Positions 30,534 to 38,126 of a stretch of 64,000 bases of DNA are shown piece by piece; the stretch's first letter is position 1, and each line of letters starts with the position of its first letter. The notes beneath the pieces are model-generated. The model was not told where the DNA came from, ran no database searches, and was given only the letters and a program-made list of their open reading frames with translations. The stretch lies in contig NZ_JACHWH010000002.1 in the NCBI RefSeq assembly GCF_014191255.1, forward strand, positions 1 to 64,000, given 5' to 3'. A program made the translations under genes and the position numbers. This DNA is from Amycolatopsis bartoniae (lineage in GTDB: Bacteria > Actinomycetota > Actinomycetes > Mycobacteriales > Pseudonocardiaceae).

Positions 30534-30711
30534 TTAAACAATCGGCGATCGGGGCGCCCGCAACCCCGGTTTTTCGCGCGAAGCGCGGGTCTTTGGGCGC
30601 GTCATGCGCGAAGGCGCGGGTTCAAAGATCAAAAGATGCCTCGCCGGCGGGCAGGCTCCAGGATGAGCCAGGGGATGCACCGATCTCACCTTGGCGAGGT
30701 GGTCGAGTCGT

Positions 30712-30764
30712 GTGGTCATCCCGTCGCCTGCGGTTTGTGAGGTTTCAGGCGACGGGATGACCAC
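30712..30764. repeat. 19-bp perfect inverted repeat
   Basis: GTGGTCATCCCGTCGCCTG (30712-30730) and its exact complement (30746-30764) around a 15-base loop (CGGTTTGTGAGGTTT). It lies just past the stop of the small acidic gene on the minus strand and can act as terminator there. There is no T tract. The length and perfection suggest a recent or selected structure. Confidence 0.65.
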
Positions 30765-30802
30765 CCAACTCTCGGGTTCTGTTCAAAGCGGCCTAACGGC
30801 CC

Positions 30803-30976
30803 TTACCGCTCCACGGGCCCGGCGTTCGGCACATCCGGGTCGTCATCCGCGGGTGGCTCCGGGTCCCGCCATTCCTCGGCCCTGCTCGACCGGTTTCCCT
30901 GCAACGTCCCTCGCAGTTCGGCTTTCAGTGCGTCGTCCTCGCGTGGGCCGTTCTTGTCGCTGACTCGCTCCATCAT
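30803..30976 (-). CDS. Small acidic hypothetical protein
   Basis: Protein of 57 aa, highly charged and probably disordered: it starts MMERVSDKNGPREDDALKAE, has a LRGTLQGNRSSRAEEWRD middle and an acidic Pro/Asp tail ending in DVPNAGPVER. The ATG at 30976 overlaps the stop of the DUF3140 gene (ATGA), so it is translationally coupled and belongs to the stress operon that starts at 31954. The reading frame has the third-position GC bias of a real gene. Function unknown. Confidence 0.65.
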   Translation of the reverse strand: MMERVSDKNGPREDDALKAELRGTLQGNRSSRAEEWRDPEPPADDDPDVPNAGPVER

Positions 30977-31314
30977 CGGGCTCCCTTCAGCGGGTCGTGG
31001 CCGAGCGTCATCAGGCGGTGGCGCCAGTTCTCCTGGCCCGCGGTGGGTTCGAGGTCATCGCGCCGTTCGGCGTGGATGCGGTCCACCACCTTGCGCATGA
31101 TCCGCTCGTCGTCGTCGGTCAGGTCCACGCGCCGCTTCTGCAGGATGTTCAGCACGTGCTGACCGGTCTGGGTGCCCGCGTGATCCGGCACCTCTTCGGC
31201 GTTCTCATCGGCCGAGCGGGTGCGGAGCCACTCGCTCAGCTCTCGGGAGGACATGTTGACCACACGGTGGAACTCGTCCCACAGCTCGGTCTCGACCTCG
31301 ACGTGGTGCGCCAT
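30973..31314 (-). CDS. DUF3140 domain-containing protein
   Basis: Protein of 113 aa. The start MAHHVEVETELWDEFHRVVNM, followed by SRELSEWLRTRSA, HVLNILQKRRVDLTDDDERIM and the tail ENWRHRLMTLGHDPLKG, is characteristic of DUF3140, a small actinobacterial family of unknown function often found among stress genes; the KRR-DLT-DD part resembles DNA-binding-type helices. It lies 3 bases after the DUF3618 gene and overlaps the small acidic gene by 4 bases. The SigB/SigF-type promoter at the head of this operon points to stress induction. Confidence 0.88.
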   Translation of the reverse strand: MAHHVEVETELWDEFHRVVNMSSRELSEWLRTRSADENAEEVPDHAGTQTGQHVLNILQKRRVDLTDDDERIMRKVVDRIHAERRDDLEPTAGQENWRHRLMTLGHDPLKGAR

Positions 31315-31317
31315 GAC

Positions 31318-31533
31318 TCACCTCCGGCTGACGATCTTCTTGATGATCAGGAACACCAACAGTGCCACCCCGACCGCGGCGCCCGTGGTGAGCGCCGCCC
31401 GCTCGGTGGTGTGCGCGGTCTCCTTGACCTTCGCGGCCAGGGCCTCCGCTGTCTCGCCCAGTTCCTGGCGGGTCAGCTCCGCGTCCAGCCGCGCCTGCTC
31501 CGCGTTGCGGGGGAAGGTGTCGGACTCAGACAT
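31318..31533 (-). CDS. DUF3618 domain-containing membrane protein
   Basis: Protein of 71 aa: an N-terminal helical part (ARLDAELTRQELGETAEALAAKVK) and a single C-terminal membrane segment (ALTTGAAVGVALLVFLIIKKIV) ending SRR. This is the DUF3618 pattern, small membrane proteins with an apolipoprotein-like amphipathic helix, usually next to a holin-like gene as here. Its ATG lies inside the end of that gene (8-base overlap). The likely site is the cytoplasmic membrane; the role is not known. Confidence 0.87.
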   Translation of the reverse strand: MSESDTFPRNAEQARLDAELTRQELGETAEALAAKVKETAHTTERAALTTGAAVGVALLVFLIIKKIVSRR

Positions 31534-31954
31534 CCGTCGTCCGCCCCCTCTGCTTCACGACCTCGACGTCCTTCTGGACACCCTCGGCCGCCTCCTCCGG
31601 GATCGGCGGCACCGCGCGCTTGATCTGCTTCGTGCCCAGCAGCGCGGCGATTCCCCCGACGGCCAGCAGAGCGACTCCGATGATCAGGGCCGCGGCCCAG
31701 CCCGGCAGCACCAGGGCGAGCCCCAGCACCGCGGCGGCGACGAGCACCGCGGCCCCGAAGAACGCGGTCACCCCGGCGAAACCGGTCAACCCGGCCCCGA
31801 TGCCCGCGCGCTTGCCCTTCTCCTTCAGCTCCTCCGTGGCCAGACGCAGCTCGTCCCGCACGAGACGGCGCATCTGCTCGGACAGGTCCTGGATCAGCTG
31901 CGCGATCGAGCGGTCCTCGACCGCGGTCGATCCACGACCGGCTGTCTCACTCAT
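31526..31954 (-). CDS. Phage-holin-like (Actinobacterial holin-X family) membrane protein
   Basis: Protein of 142 aa. Residues 15-55 are an amphipathic helix (SIAQLIQDLSEQMRRLVRDELRLATEELKEKGKRAG), then two membrane segments (GFAGVTAFFGAAVLVAAAVLGLALVL; ALIIGVALLAVGGIAALLG), and a charged tail. It matches the holin superfamily III/DUF1469 group, which in actinomycetes is a chromosomal stress-gene family and not part of a prophage. The ATG at 31954 has the ribosome site GGAGGGAACG. It is the first gene of the operon with DUF3618, DUF3140 and the small acidic gene. Confidence 0.87.
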   Translation of the reverse strand: MSETAGRGSTAVEDRSIAQLIQDLSEQMRRLVRDELRLATEELKEKGKRAGIGAGLTGFAGVTAFFGAAVLVAAAVLGLALVLPGWAAALIIGVALLAVGGIAALLGTKQIKRAVPPIPEEAAEGVQKDVEVVKQRGRTTDV

Positions 31955-31986
31955 CGTCGTTCCCTCCAAGTCGGTCTGCCGACCGG

Positions 31987-32012
31987 CTACCCGGAGGTGC
32001 TGAGCACTAACC
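31987..32012 (-). promoter_or_regulatory. SigB/SigF-type promoter of the holin-DUF3618-DUF3140 operon
   Basis: On the minus strand GGTTA (32012-32008), a 15-base spacer and GGGTAG (31992-31987) match the group III sigma factor consensus GTTT-N14/16-GGGTAT. It ends 32 bases before the ATG at 31954. Five such sites occur in this window, which also encodes a sigma factor of that class. Confidence 0.6.
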
Positions 32013-32051
32013 CCGCAGGTCCCGCGGAGCGGTCGTCGCCGCTGTACAGGG

Positions 32052-33815
32052 CTAATCGTGAGGCGTGCTCGCCTGCGAAGCCTTCTCCGATGGCGTCTCC
32101 CGCGCCTCCGAATGCGGCACCGGCTTGCCCGTCAGGGTGATGTGCCCTTCGTCGTGCAGGCGGTCGACCATGTGCGGGTAGTGCAGCTCGAACGCGGGCC
32201 GCTCGGAGCGGATCCGGGGCAGCTCCAGGAAGTTGTGCCGCGGCGGCGGGCACGTCGTGGCCCATTCGAGCGAGTTGCCGAAGCCCCACGGATCGTCCAC
32301 TTCGACCGGATCACCGAAGCGGTAGCTGCGCACCACGTTGTAGATGAACGGCAGCATGGACGCGCCGAGGATGAACGCGCCGATGGTCGAGATGGTGTTC
32401 AGCAGCGTGAACCCGTCGCTCGGCAGGTAGTCGGCGTAGCGGCGCGGCATCCCCATGTCCCCGAGCCAGTGCTGCACCAGGAACGTGGTGTGGAAACCGA
32501 TGAACGTGGTCCAGAAGTGCAGCTTCGCGAGCGGTTCGTTGAGCATCCGCCCGGTCATCTTGGGGAACCAGAAGTACACGCCCGCGAACGTCGCGAACAC
32601 GATGGTGCCGAACAGCACGTAGTGGAAGTGCGCGACCACGAAGTACGAGTCGTGGATGTGGAAGTCCAGCGGCGGCGACGCCAGGATGATGCCCGTCAGG
32701 CCGCCCAGCAGGAACGTCACCAGGAACCCGACCGACCACAGCATCGGGCTCTCGAAACTGATGCGCCCCTTCCACATCGTGCCGATCCAGTTGAAGAACT
32801 TGATGCCCGTCGGCACGGCGATCAGGAACGTCATGAACGAGAAGAACGGCAGCAGCACCGCGCCCGTGGCGAACATGTGGTGCGCCCACACCGCGAACGA
32901 CAACGCGGTGATGCCGATCGTCGCGAACACCATCAGCCGGTAACCGAACAACGGTTTCCGGCTGAACACCGGAATGATCTCCGTGACTATCCCGAAATAG
33001 GGCAACGCGATGATGTAGACCTCGGGATGGCCGAAGAACCAGAACAGGTGCTGCCACAGGATCGCCCCGCCGTTCGCCGGATCGAGCGCGTGCGCGCCGA
33101 TGAGCCGGTCGGCCAGCAGCGCGAACAGCGCGGCGGTGAGGATCGGGAACACGGCGAGGATCAGGATCGACGTGAACAGGATGTTCCAGGTGAAGATCGG
33201 CATCCGCCACATCGTCATCCCCGGACAGCGCAGGCACACCACGGTCGTGACCATGTTGACGGCACCGAGGATGGTCCCGAGCCCGGACACGATCAGCCCC
33301 GCGGCCCACATGTTCCCGCCGATGCCGGGTGAATGCACCGCGTCCGACAGCGGGGTGTACGCCGTCCAGCCGAAGTCCGCGGCCCCGCCCGGCGTCGCGA
33401 ACGACCCCAGCACGATCAGCCCGCCGAACAGGAACAGCCAGTACGAGAACGCGTTGAGCCGCGGGAACGCCACGTCCGGCGAACCGATCTGCAGCGGCAG
33501 GATCAGGTTGGCGAACGCGAACACGTTCGGCGTCGCGTACAGCAGCAGCATGATCGTGCCGTGCATGGTGAACAGCTGGTTGTACTGCTCGTTCGACAGG
33601 AACTGCAGCCCCGGCCGCGCCAGCTCGCCCCGCATGAGCAGCGCCATCGAGCCGCCGATGACGAAGAACCCGAGCGAGGTGAACAGGTACAGCAGGCCGA
33701 TCTGCTTGTGATCGGTGGTGCGCGCGAGCCGCAGGATCGCCTGGCCCCGCCGGTGGCGCGCAGGCAGCTCGTAGCGGTTCCCCAGTACGACGGGCCGGGC
33801 CCGCAACTCCGTCAT
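32052..33815 (-). CDS. ctaD: Cytochrome c oxidase subunit I (aa3 type)
   Basis: Catalytic subunit of the terminal heme-copper oxidase, 587 aa with twelve membrane helices. Seen are the low-spin heme ligand region [15 protein letters not shown], the CuB ligand and His-Tyr cross-link in [31 protein letters not shown], the K-channel part and the second heme site [16 protein letters not shown]. The C-terminal tail (about 540-587) is hydrophilic. The ATG at 33815 has GAGGAAGCG upstream. No subunit II or III gene adjoins, so this is a lone ctaD, probably one of several paralogs. A promoter was not found in the 126-base gap before it. Confidence 0.95.
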   Translation of the reverse strand: MTELRARPVVLGNRYELPARHRRGQAILRLARTTDHKQIGLLYLFTSLGFFVIGGSMALLMRGELARPGLQFLSNEQYNQLFTMHGTIMLLLYATPNVFAFANLILPLQIGSPDVAFPRLNAFSYWLFLFGGLIVLGSFATPGGAADFGWTAYTPLSDAVHSPGIGGNMWAAGLIVSGLGTILGAVNMVTTVVCLRCPGMTMWRMPIFTWNILFTSILILAVFPILTAALFALLADRLIGAHALDPANGGAILWQHLFWFFGHPEVYIIALPYFGIVTEIIPVFSRKPLFGYRLMVFATIGITALSFAVWAHHMFATGAVLLPFFSFMTFLIAVPTGIKFFNWIGTMWKGRISFESPMLWSVGFLVTFLLGGLTGIILASPPLDFHIHDSYFVVAHFHYVLFGTIVFATFAGVYFWFPKMTGRMLNEPLAKLHFWTTFIGFHTTFLVQHWLGDMGMPRRYADYLPSDGFTLLNTISTIGAFILGASMLPFIYNVVRSYRFGDPVEVDDPWGFGNSLEWATTCPPPRHNFLELPRIRSERPAFELHYPHMVDRLHDEGHITLTGKPVPHSEARETPSEKASQASTPHD

Positions 33816-33941
33816 CGCTTCCTCGCCTTCGTCGCGCTCAGTGCCGACCGGGGCCTTCCCACTGTGCTCCAGGCGCAGTAGTGAATCAAGCCCACGAGAA
33901 ATGTATTGCGGTTCGCGCGCCACCGCAGGCCGGGAAAAGGA

Positions 33942-34655
33942 TCACGAGCCCAGTCCGTACGTGGCGAAGGCGCTGCGGATGACCGGCTGGGCCACGTTGC
34001 GCACCCGCACCCCGCCCGGTGTCACGCCCTGCTCGCAACCGAAGTGCGCGTGGCCGTGGATCGCCAGGTCCACCCCGCATTCGTCGATCACCTCGCCGAG
34101 CTGGTAACACCCGAGGAAAGGGTATATTTCGGGCGGTTCGCCACGCAGCGTCTCCGGGATCGGCGAATAGTGCGTGAGCGCGATCCGCACGTCCGTGTCC
34201 AGGGTTTTCAACGCGGCCCGCAACCGGTCGGCGCGCTCGATCGTGTGACCCACGAACGCCTTCATCTCGCGCTCGCCGAAGTTGCTCGCGCACTTGCCCG
34301 CGAACCCGCCGCCGAAGCCCTTGACGCCGGCGACGCCGAGCCGCTGGTCGCCGACCTCCAGCGTCACCGCCTCGCCTTCGAGCACGCGGATACCGGAGTC
34401 CTCCAGCAGCTTGGCGATGTCGTCGGCGGCGTCGCTGTGGTGGTCGTGGTTGCCGAGCACGGCGACCACCGGCACCGGCAGGCCGGCGAACTCCTCGGCG
34501 GCCACGCGGGCCTCGTCGAGCGCGCCGTGGCGGGTCAGGTCACCCGCCAGCAGCAGCACGTCCGCGTGTCCGGCCAGGTTGTCGAGAGCGGGCCGGAGAC
34601 GGCCACGGGCGTCCTCCCCGAGGTGCACGTCCCCGACGGCAGCGACCCGGATCAC
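33942..34655 (-). CDS. Calcineurin-like metallophosphoesterase
   Basis: Protein of 237 aa with the five metallophosphoesterase motifs: GDVHLG, LLLAGDLTRHG, VVAVLGNHDHHS, ALTHYSPIP and IHGHAHFG, giving the usual two-metal centre. The substrate could be a phosphodiester or nucleotide; it cannot be told from sequence. The GTG start overlaps the BON-domain gene (GTGA), so it is the third gene of the operon that starts at 35463. Confidence 0.92.
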   Translation of the reverse strand: MIRVAAVGDVHLGEDARGRLRPALDNLAGHADVLLLAGDLTRHGALDEARVAAEEFAGLPVPVVAVLGNHDHHSDAADDIAKLLEDSGIRVLEGEAVTLEVGDQRLGVAGVKGFGGGFAGKCASNFGEREMKAFVGHTIERADRLRAALKTLDTDVRIALTHYSPIPETLRGEPPEIYPFLGCYQLGEVIDECGVDLAIHGHAHFGCEQGVTPGGVRVRNVAQPVIRSAFATYGLGS

Positions 34656-34906
34656 CGCAGCTCCTCCCGTCGTGCTGGTTCGCGGGTGTCGGCCACCCGC
34701 ACGTCGTTGTGCAGCTCCACGTCCGGCGCCACCTCGGCGAGCACCTGCTCCAGCTCGGCGCGCCGCTGCTCGGTGGCGACCTCGCCGGAGAGGTGGACGT
34801 GGTCCCCGCGCACGTTGACGCGCACGCCCAGTTCGGCCGTGCGCGGGTCCTCGGCCAGCGCACGGCGCACGTGCGCGACCCGGTACTGCGGGCTCTCGCC
34901 GGTCAT
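34652..34906 (-). CDS. BON-domain protein
   Basis: Protein of 84 aa consisting almost only of a BON domain (VRRALAEDPRTAELGVRVNVRGDHVHLSGEVATEQ, then EQVLAEVAPDVELHNDVRVAD). BON domains bind phospholipid membranes or act as small stress proteins (OsmY type). There is no signal peptide, so a cytoplasmic place is likely. It overlaps the nucleotidyltransferase gene upstream (4 bases) and the phosphoesterase gene downstream (4 bases). The ATG has GAAAGGAGCGGG upstream. Induction by stress is likely, given the promoter at 35473-35499. Confidence 0.88.
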   Translation of the reverse strand: MTGESPQYRVAHVRRALAEDPRTAELGVRVNVRGDHVHLSGEVATEQRRAELEQVLAEVAPDVELHNDVRVADTREPARREELR

Positions 34907-35463
34907 GTCCCGCTCCTTTCGACTTCGGCCACGGAAAGCGCTTCCAGCAGCGTGATGAAGGACCGGGCGTACGGCGACTCCTGCGTCTCGGCGGCCACGC
35001 GACCCCAGTCCACCTGTTCCCTCAGGTCGCGGGCGATGGTCAGCAGGGGCGTGAAGTCGCAGCGGTGCGCGTCGAGCACCAGCAGCTTGTCGACCATGAG
35101 GTCGGTGCCGGTGACCACCTTGGCCAGCGCGGGCCCGATCCGCATCTCCTCGGCCCGCGCCAGCACGTCCGCGATGTCCGAGCGGTAGTTGGGGCGGAAG
35201 ATGAGGTCGACCAGCACGTCCTCGTAGTAGACCTTGGTCAGCCAGTCCTCCGGCGGCTCCTCCGGCCGCATCCCGGCGTCCACGAGCGCCTGCTGCGCGC
35301 GCCGGACGTCCTCCTCGCGGACGAACACGTCGACGTCGTGGTCCGACGGCGGCCCACCGCGGGCGTACACGGCACAGCCGCCGGCGACCGCGAAGTCGAT
35401 CCCGGCGGCGGCGAGGGTGTTCACCACCTTCGTCAGCGTCCGCAGCAGGCTCTTTTCGTCCAT
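34903..35463 (-). CDS. Nucleotidyltransferase-fold protein
   Basis: Protein of 186 aa with the nucleotidyltransferase signature: GIDFAVAGGCAVYARGG followed by SDHDVDVFV (the two metal-binding Asp) and later LVDLIFRPNY. This matches the AbiEii-like or MNT-like branch; those are in part toxins that modify tRNA, but no partner antitoxin is next to it here, only a BON protein and a phosphoesterase. The ATG at 35463 lies 9 bases from a perfect SigB/SigF-type -10 element, so the mRNA may be nearly leaderless. The role is uncertain. Confidence 0.8.
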   Translation of the reverse strand: MDEKSLLRTLTKVVNTLAAAGIDFAVAGGCAVYARGGPPSDHDVDVFVREEDVRRAQQALVDAGMRPEEPPEDWLTKVYYEDVLVDLIFRPNYRSDIADVLARAEEMRIGPALAKVVTGTDLMVDKLLVLDAHRCDFTPLLTIARDLREQVDWGRVAAETQESPYARSFITLLEALSVAEVERSGT

Positions 35464-35472
35464 TTCCGCCGG

Positions 35473-35499
35473 ATACCCGCCCCCCACCTCGCGAAAACC
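35473..35499 (-). promoter_or_regulatory. Perfect SigB/SigF-type promoter of the nucleotidyltransferase operon
   Basis: On the minus strand GGTTT (35499-35495), 16-base spacer and GGGTAT (35478-35473): an exact match to the group III sigma consensus. The distance to the ATG (35463) is only 9 bases, so transcription should start 2-4 bases before or at the start codon. Confidence 0.72.
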
Positions 35500-35525
35500 A
35501 AGTCCACTTTGGACACAAGGCGCGC

Positions 35526-35551
35526 GTTTCCGCCCCCCTTCCCGGGGGTAC
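35526..35551 (+). promoter_or_regulatory. SigB/SigF-type promoter of the anti-sigma-type ATPase
   Basis: GTTT (35526-35529), 16-base spacer, GGGTAC (35546-35551), 38 bases before the ATG at 35590. Together with the site at 35473-35499 it makes a divergent pair of stress promoters in a 126-base gap. Confidence 0.6.
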
Positions 35552-35589
35552 CTCGGGGCTGGGACGAGAGATTTGGGGAGAGCAGTCCG

Positions 35590-35958
35590 ATGCGAAGCCA
35601 AGCGGAGATCACGCTGGTCAGGACGCCGGAGGCCGCGCGCTGGGCGCGCCGTTTCGTCGACGGCGTGTGCGTGGACTGGCACATCACCGGCCTCACACCG
35701 GACGCCGAGACGGTCGCGAGCGAGCTGGTGGAGAACACGATCCAGCACACCCGGTCGACGCCGCGGCTGCGCCTGGAGCTGGACGACGGGGAGCTGACCG
35801 TGGCGGTGTCGGACGACAGCCCCGACCGGGCCTTCGTGCGCTCCGGCAGCGGCCGGGGCGGGTTCGGCATGGTGATGATCGAGCAGACGGCGAAGGACTG
35901 GGGCTGCACGCTCTCGCCTTCCGGCGGAAAGACGGTGTGGGCCACCCTGGTCGCGTAA
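35590..35958 (+). CDS. RsbW-like serine kinase / anti-sigma factor
   Basis: Single HATPase_c domain, 122 aa: N-box ASELVENTIQHT, G1 AVSDDSPDRAF, G2 GRGGFGMVMIEQ, and the end GGKTVWATLVA. Such proteins bind group III sigma factors or phosphorylate STAS antagonists. The STAS gene that follows and the sigma factor at 46699 are candidate partners. The ATG is preceded by GGGGAGAGCAG. Many actinomycetes have dozens of such ATPases, so the specific partner cannot be fixed by sequence alone. Confidence 0.88.
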   Translation: MRSQAEITLVRTPEAARWARRFVDGVCVDWHITGLTPDAETVASELVENTIQHTRSTPRLRLELDDGELTVAVSDDSPDRAFVRSGSGRGGFGMVMIEQTAKDWGCTLSPSGGKTVWATLVA

Positions 35959-36158
35959 TTCGTTCATGAATAACCGCGGGTAGCAGCAGGTTTACCCGAC
36001 TCAGTGCCTTGCGTCTCCGCGATGGGAGTCCGTACGGTCGGAAGAAGCGGTTGAAAGCGCAGCCGTGCCGGGAGGGCGGTTCGCACGCGACCGGCGGGAT
36101 TTCACTTTTCCGCGATGGTGTGCGGTCCGCTCGAACCTCCAACAGATCGGAAGACGCC

Positions 36159-36536
36159 GTGCACGCATCCAACGACGTCCGGATCGAGGCAGAGCGTCGC
36201 GACGACGGTATCGTGCTCGCTCGCACCAGCGGCGAACTCGACTCGCTGGGCGCACCGGTCCTGCGCGAACATCTCGACGGTTACCTCGGCGACGACGTCG
36301 ACTTCGTCGTCGACCTCGACGGGGTCACCTTCCTCGGCTCGTCCGGGCTGCAGGTCCTCGTCGACACCGAGCGGTCCGCCGCCCTGCGTCACCGGCGGTG
36401 GGCGGTGGTGGGCAACCACCGCGTGGTGCTGCGTCCCATCGAGCTCACCGGGCTGGCGGGCACGCTGCCGCTGCAGCCGACGGTGCCCGCCGCGATCAGC
36501 TCGCTGAAGGCACTCCGGCCGGCCGCGGTGCTCTGA
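36159..36536 (+). CDS. STAS-domain anti-sigma factor antagonist
   Basis: Protein of about 125 aa with the STAS fold: DDGIVLARTSGELDSLGAPVL, VVDLDGVTFLGSSGLQVLV, including the Ser in FLGSSGL that is the usual phosphorylation site of RsbV-like antagonists. The GTG at 36159 has GGAAG at good distance; longer in-frame starts exist back to 36009 but have no coding look. The 3' end overlaps the convergent GT9 gene by 41 bases. Likely works with the ATPase encoded upstream. Confidence 0.87.
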   Translation: MHASNDVRIEAERRDDGIVLARTSGELDSLGAPVLREHLDGYLGDDVDFVVDLDGVTFLGSSGLQVLVDTERSAALRHRRWAVVGNHRVVLRPIELTGLAGTLPLQPTVPAAISSLKALRPAAVL

Positions 36537-37443
36537 CCGCCGCCAGCACGTCCTCGGCGGTGATCCGCAGCAGGCCCGGGTCCGGTTCGTCCGCGAACGG
36601 GTCGGCGAAGCTGCCCCGCCACAACGCCACGTGCCGGTCCTCGGTGCCCGGCGGCGGGCCCCACTGGGCCGGGGTGACCGGCCCGAACAGCAGCACCGAG
36701 CGGGTGCCGTACGCCGTGGCGAGGTGCCCGGCGCCGGTGTCCCCGCACACGACCAGTGCCGCGTCCGCGATCAGCGCGGCGAACTCGGACAGCGTGGTCC
36801 GGCCCGCGAGCACCGCCTCCTCCCCCAGCCCGGCCGCCTCGGCGACCGACTTCGCGAGCCCGTACTCGGCCGCGTTGCCGGTCACCACCACGCGGTGTCC
36901 CCGTGCGGCGAGGGCGCGGCCGACGGCGGCGAAGCGGTCGGCGGGCCAGCGGCGCGAGCCGTAGGCCGCGCCGGGGTGCAGCACGACCGCGTCCGGCGCC
37001 GGGCTGCCGGCCTCGGGCCGCGCCAGCGCCAGGTCACGCCGGTCGGCGGAAATTCCGTAGTACGCCAGGAGATCACACCAGCGTTGCGCTTCGTGCACGT
37101 CCGTCCGCCACGCCGGGCCGGCCAGGTCCGGGTGCCCGGGATGACGGTGCGTGAGCAGGCGCCCGGGCCGGGTGGCCACCAGGTCGTCGATGCTCTGCGG
37201 GCCGCTGCCGTGCAGGTTGACCGCGACGGCGGGCGGCTCGCCGGGCCAGGACAGGCCGCCCAGCCCGGTGGTGGGCAGCACGTCGTCGACGGCGCCGACG
37301 AGGTCCACGAGCGGGCGCAGGCCCGCGGGCGCGGCGAGGACGAGCCGCGCCCGCGGGAAGGCCCTGCGCAGCCCGCGCAGCGCGGGCACGGACACGAGCA
37401 GGTCGCCCACGCCCAGCGCCCGCAGCACGAGCACGTCCGTCAC
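36496..37443 (-). CDS. Glycosyltransferase family 9 (heptosyltransferase-like)
   Basis: GT-B fold enzyme of 315 aa: VLVLRALGVGDLLVSVPALRGLRRAFP at the N-terminus, VLHPGAAYGSRRWPADRFAAVGRAL, HRVVVTGNAAEYGLA, and CGDTGAGHLATAYGTRSVLLFGPVTPAQWGPP, which is the nucleotide-sugar-binding stretch of ADP-heptose transferases. The GTG overlaps the SDR stop by 4 bases (GTGA). It is the last gene of a six-gene minus-strand operon for heptose synthesis and transfer. The acceptor in a Gram-positive cell is unknown; a wall glycan or glycolipid is plausible. Confidence 0.9.
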   Translation of the reverse strand: MTDVLVLRALGVGDLLVSVPALRGLRRAFPRARLVLAAPAGLRPLVDLVGAVDDVLPTTGLGGLSWPGEPPAVAVNLHGSGPQSIDDLVATRPGRLLTHRHPGHPDLAGPAWRTDVHEAQRWCDLLAYYGISADRRDLALARPEAGSPAPDAVVLHPGAAYGSRRWPADRFAAVGRALAARGHRVVVTGNAAEYGLAKSVAEAAGLGEEAVLAGRTTLSEFAALIADAALVVCGDTGAGHLATAYGTRSVLLFGPVTPAQWGPPPGTEDRHVALWRGSFADPFADEPDPGLLRITAEDVLAAVRAPRPAGVPSAS

Positions 37444-38126
37444 GGCCAGGAGCCCTCTTCCGACGCCGCCACGACCAGCTCCCGCACCTCGCAGCCCGCG
37501 GGCTGCGACAGCGCGAACAACACGGCCCTGGCGACGTTCTCCGGGTGGTTGAGCTTCGCGTCCGCCGGCGGCTTGTACTGCTCGTCGCGGTTGTCGAAGA
37601 ACGCCGTGTGCATGCCGCCGGGGATCAGCAGCGTCACGCCGATCTCGCCGGCGGTCTCCGCGGCGAGCGCGCGGGTGAACCCGACGACGCCCCACTTCGA
37701 GGCGCAGTAGGCCGTCGCGTCGCTGACCGCCTTGATGCCCAGCGTCGAGGCGACCGTGATCACCTTGCCGTGCGAGCGCTTCAGGTGCGGCAGCGCGGCG
37801 CGGACCACCGCGGCGGTGCCGAACAGGTTGAGCTGCACGACGCGTTCCCAGTCCGCAGTGGACACCGAGTCCAGCTTGCCCGGGGTGTCGATGCCGGCGG
37901 CGGTGAAGACGCCGTCCAGCCCGCCCGCGGTCTCGACGATCTCGTTCACCGCCCGCTCGGTGGCGGCGGTGTCGGTCAGGTCCACCGGCACGTACGGCAC
38001 GTCGGCCGCCGGCGGCTTGAGGTCGAGCACGAGCGGCTGACCACCGGCCTTCGCGACCGCCTCGACGGTCGCGGCGCCCAGTCCGGACGCGCCACCGGTG
38101 ATCAGTACCTTGCCCGGGTTATCCAT
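37440..38126 (-). CDS. Classical short-chain dehydrogenase/reductase
   Basis: SDR of 228 aa: TGGASGLGAATVEAVA nucleotide-binding motif, DLTDTAATERAV, GVFTAAGI, and the catalytic Ser (VASTLGI), Tyr-xxx-Lys (AYCASKWGV). It lies inside the heptose operon, overlapping the HldE gene by 8 bases and the GT9 gene by 4. The pathway's usual epimerase HldD is an extended SDR of about 310 aa with YxxxK; this protein is shorter and classical, so it is either an analog or a different oxidoreductase acting on the sugar. Confidence 0.9.
   Translation of the reverse strand: MDNPGKVLITGGASGLGAATVEAVAKAGGQPLVLDLKPPAADVPYVPVDLTDTAATERAVNEIVETAGGLDGVFTAAGIDTPGKLDSVSTADWERVVQLNLFGTAAVVRAALPHLKRSHGKVITVASTLGIKAVSDATAYCASKWGVVGFTRALAAETAGEIGVTLLIPGGMHTAFFDNRDEQYKPPADAKLNHPENVARAVLFALSQPAGCEVRELVVAASEEGSWP

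Larger units (their letters stand above)
30376..30802. other. Palindrome-rich gap downstream of the flavoprotein gene
   Basis: About 430 bases without a gene, AT-richer at both ends. It contains the cloverleaf-like element at 30451-30533, a decayed GAA-loop hairpin around 30575-30587 (CGCGC-GAA-GCGCG) with an imperfect one near 30606-30618, and the long inverted repeat at 30712-30764. It separates the convergent flavoprotein and small acidic genes. Confidence 0.6.

Noticed and set aside
31526..31954. Prophage remnant because of a holin-like protein
   Set aside because: No other phage gene is near; this family is a normal chromosomal stress-gene group in actinomycetes and comes with DUF3618.
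34903..35463. Toxin-antitoxin module of the AbiE/MNT type
   Set aside because: The nucleotidyltransferase-like protein has no adjacent antitoxin gene; its neighbours are a BON protein and a phosphoesterase.
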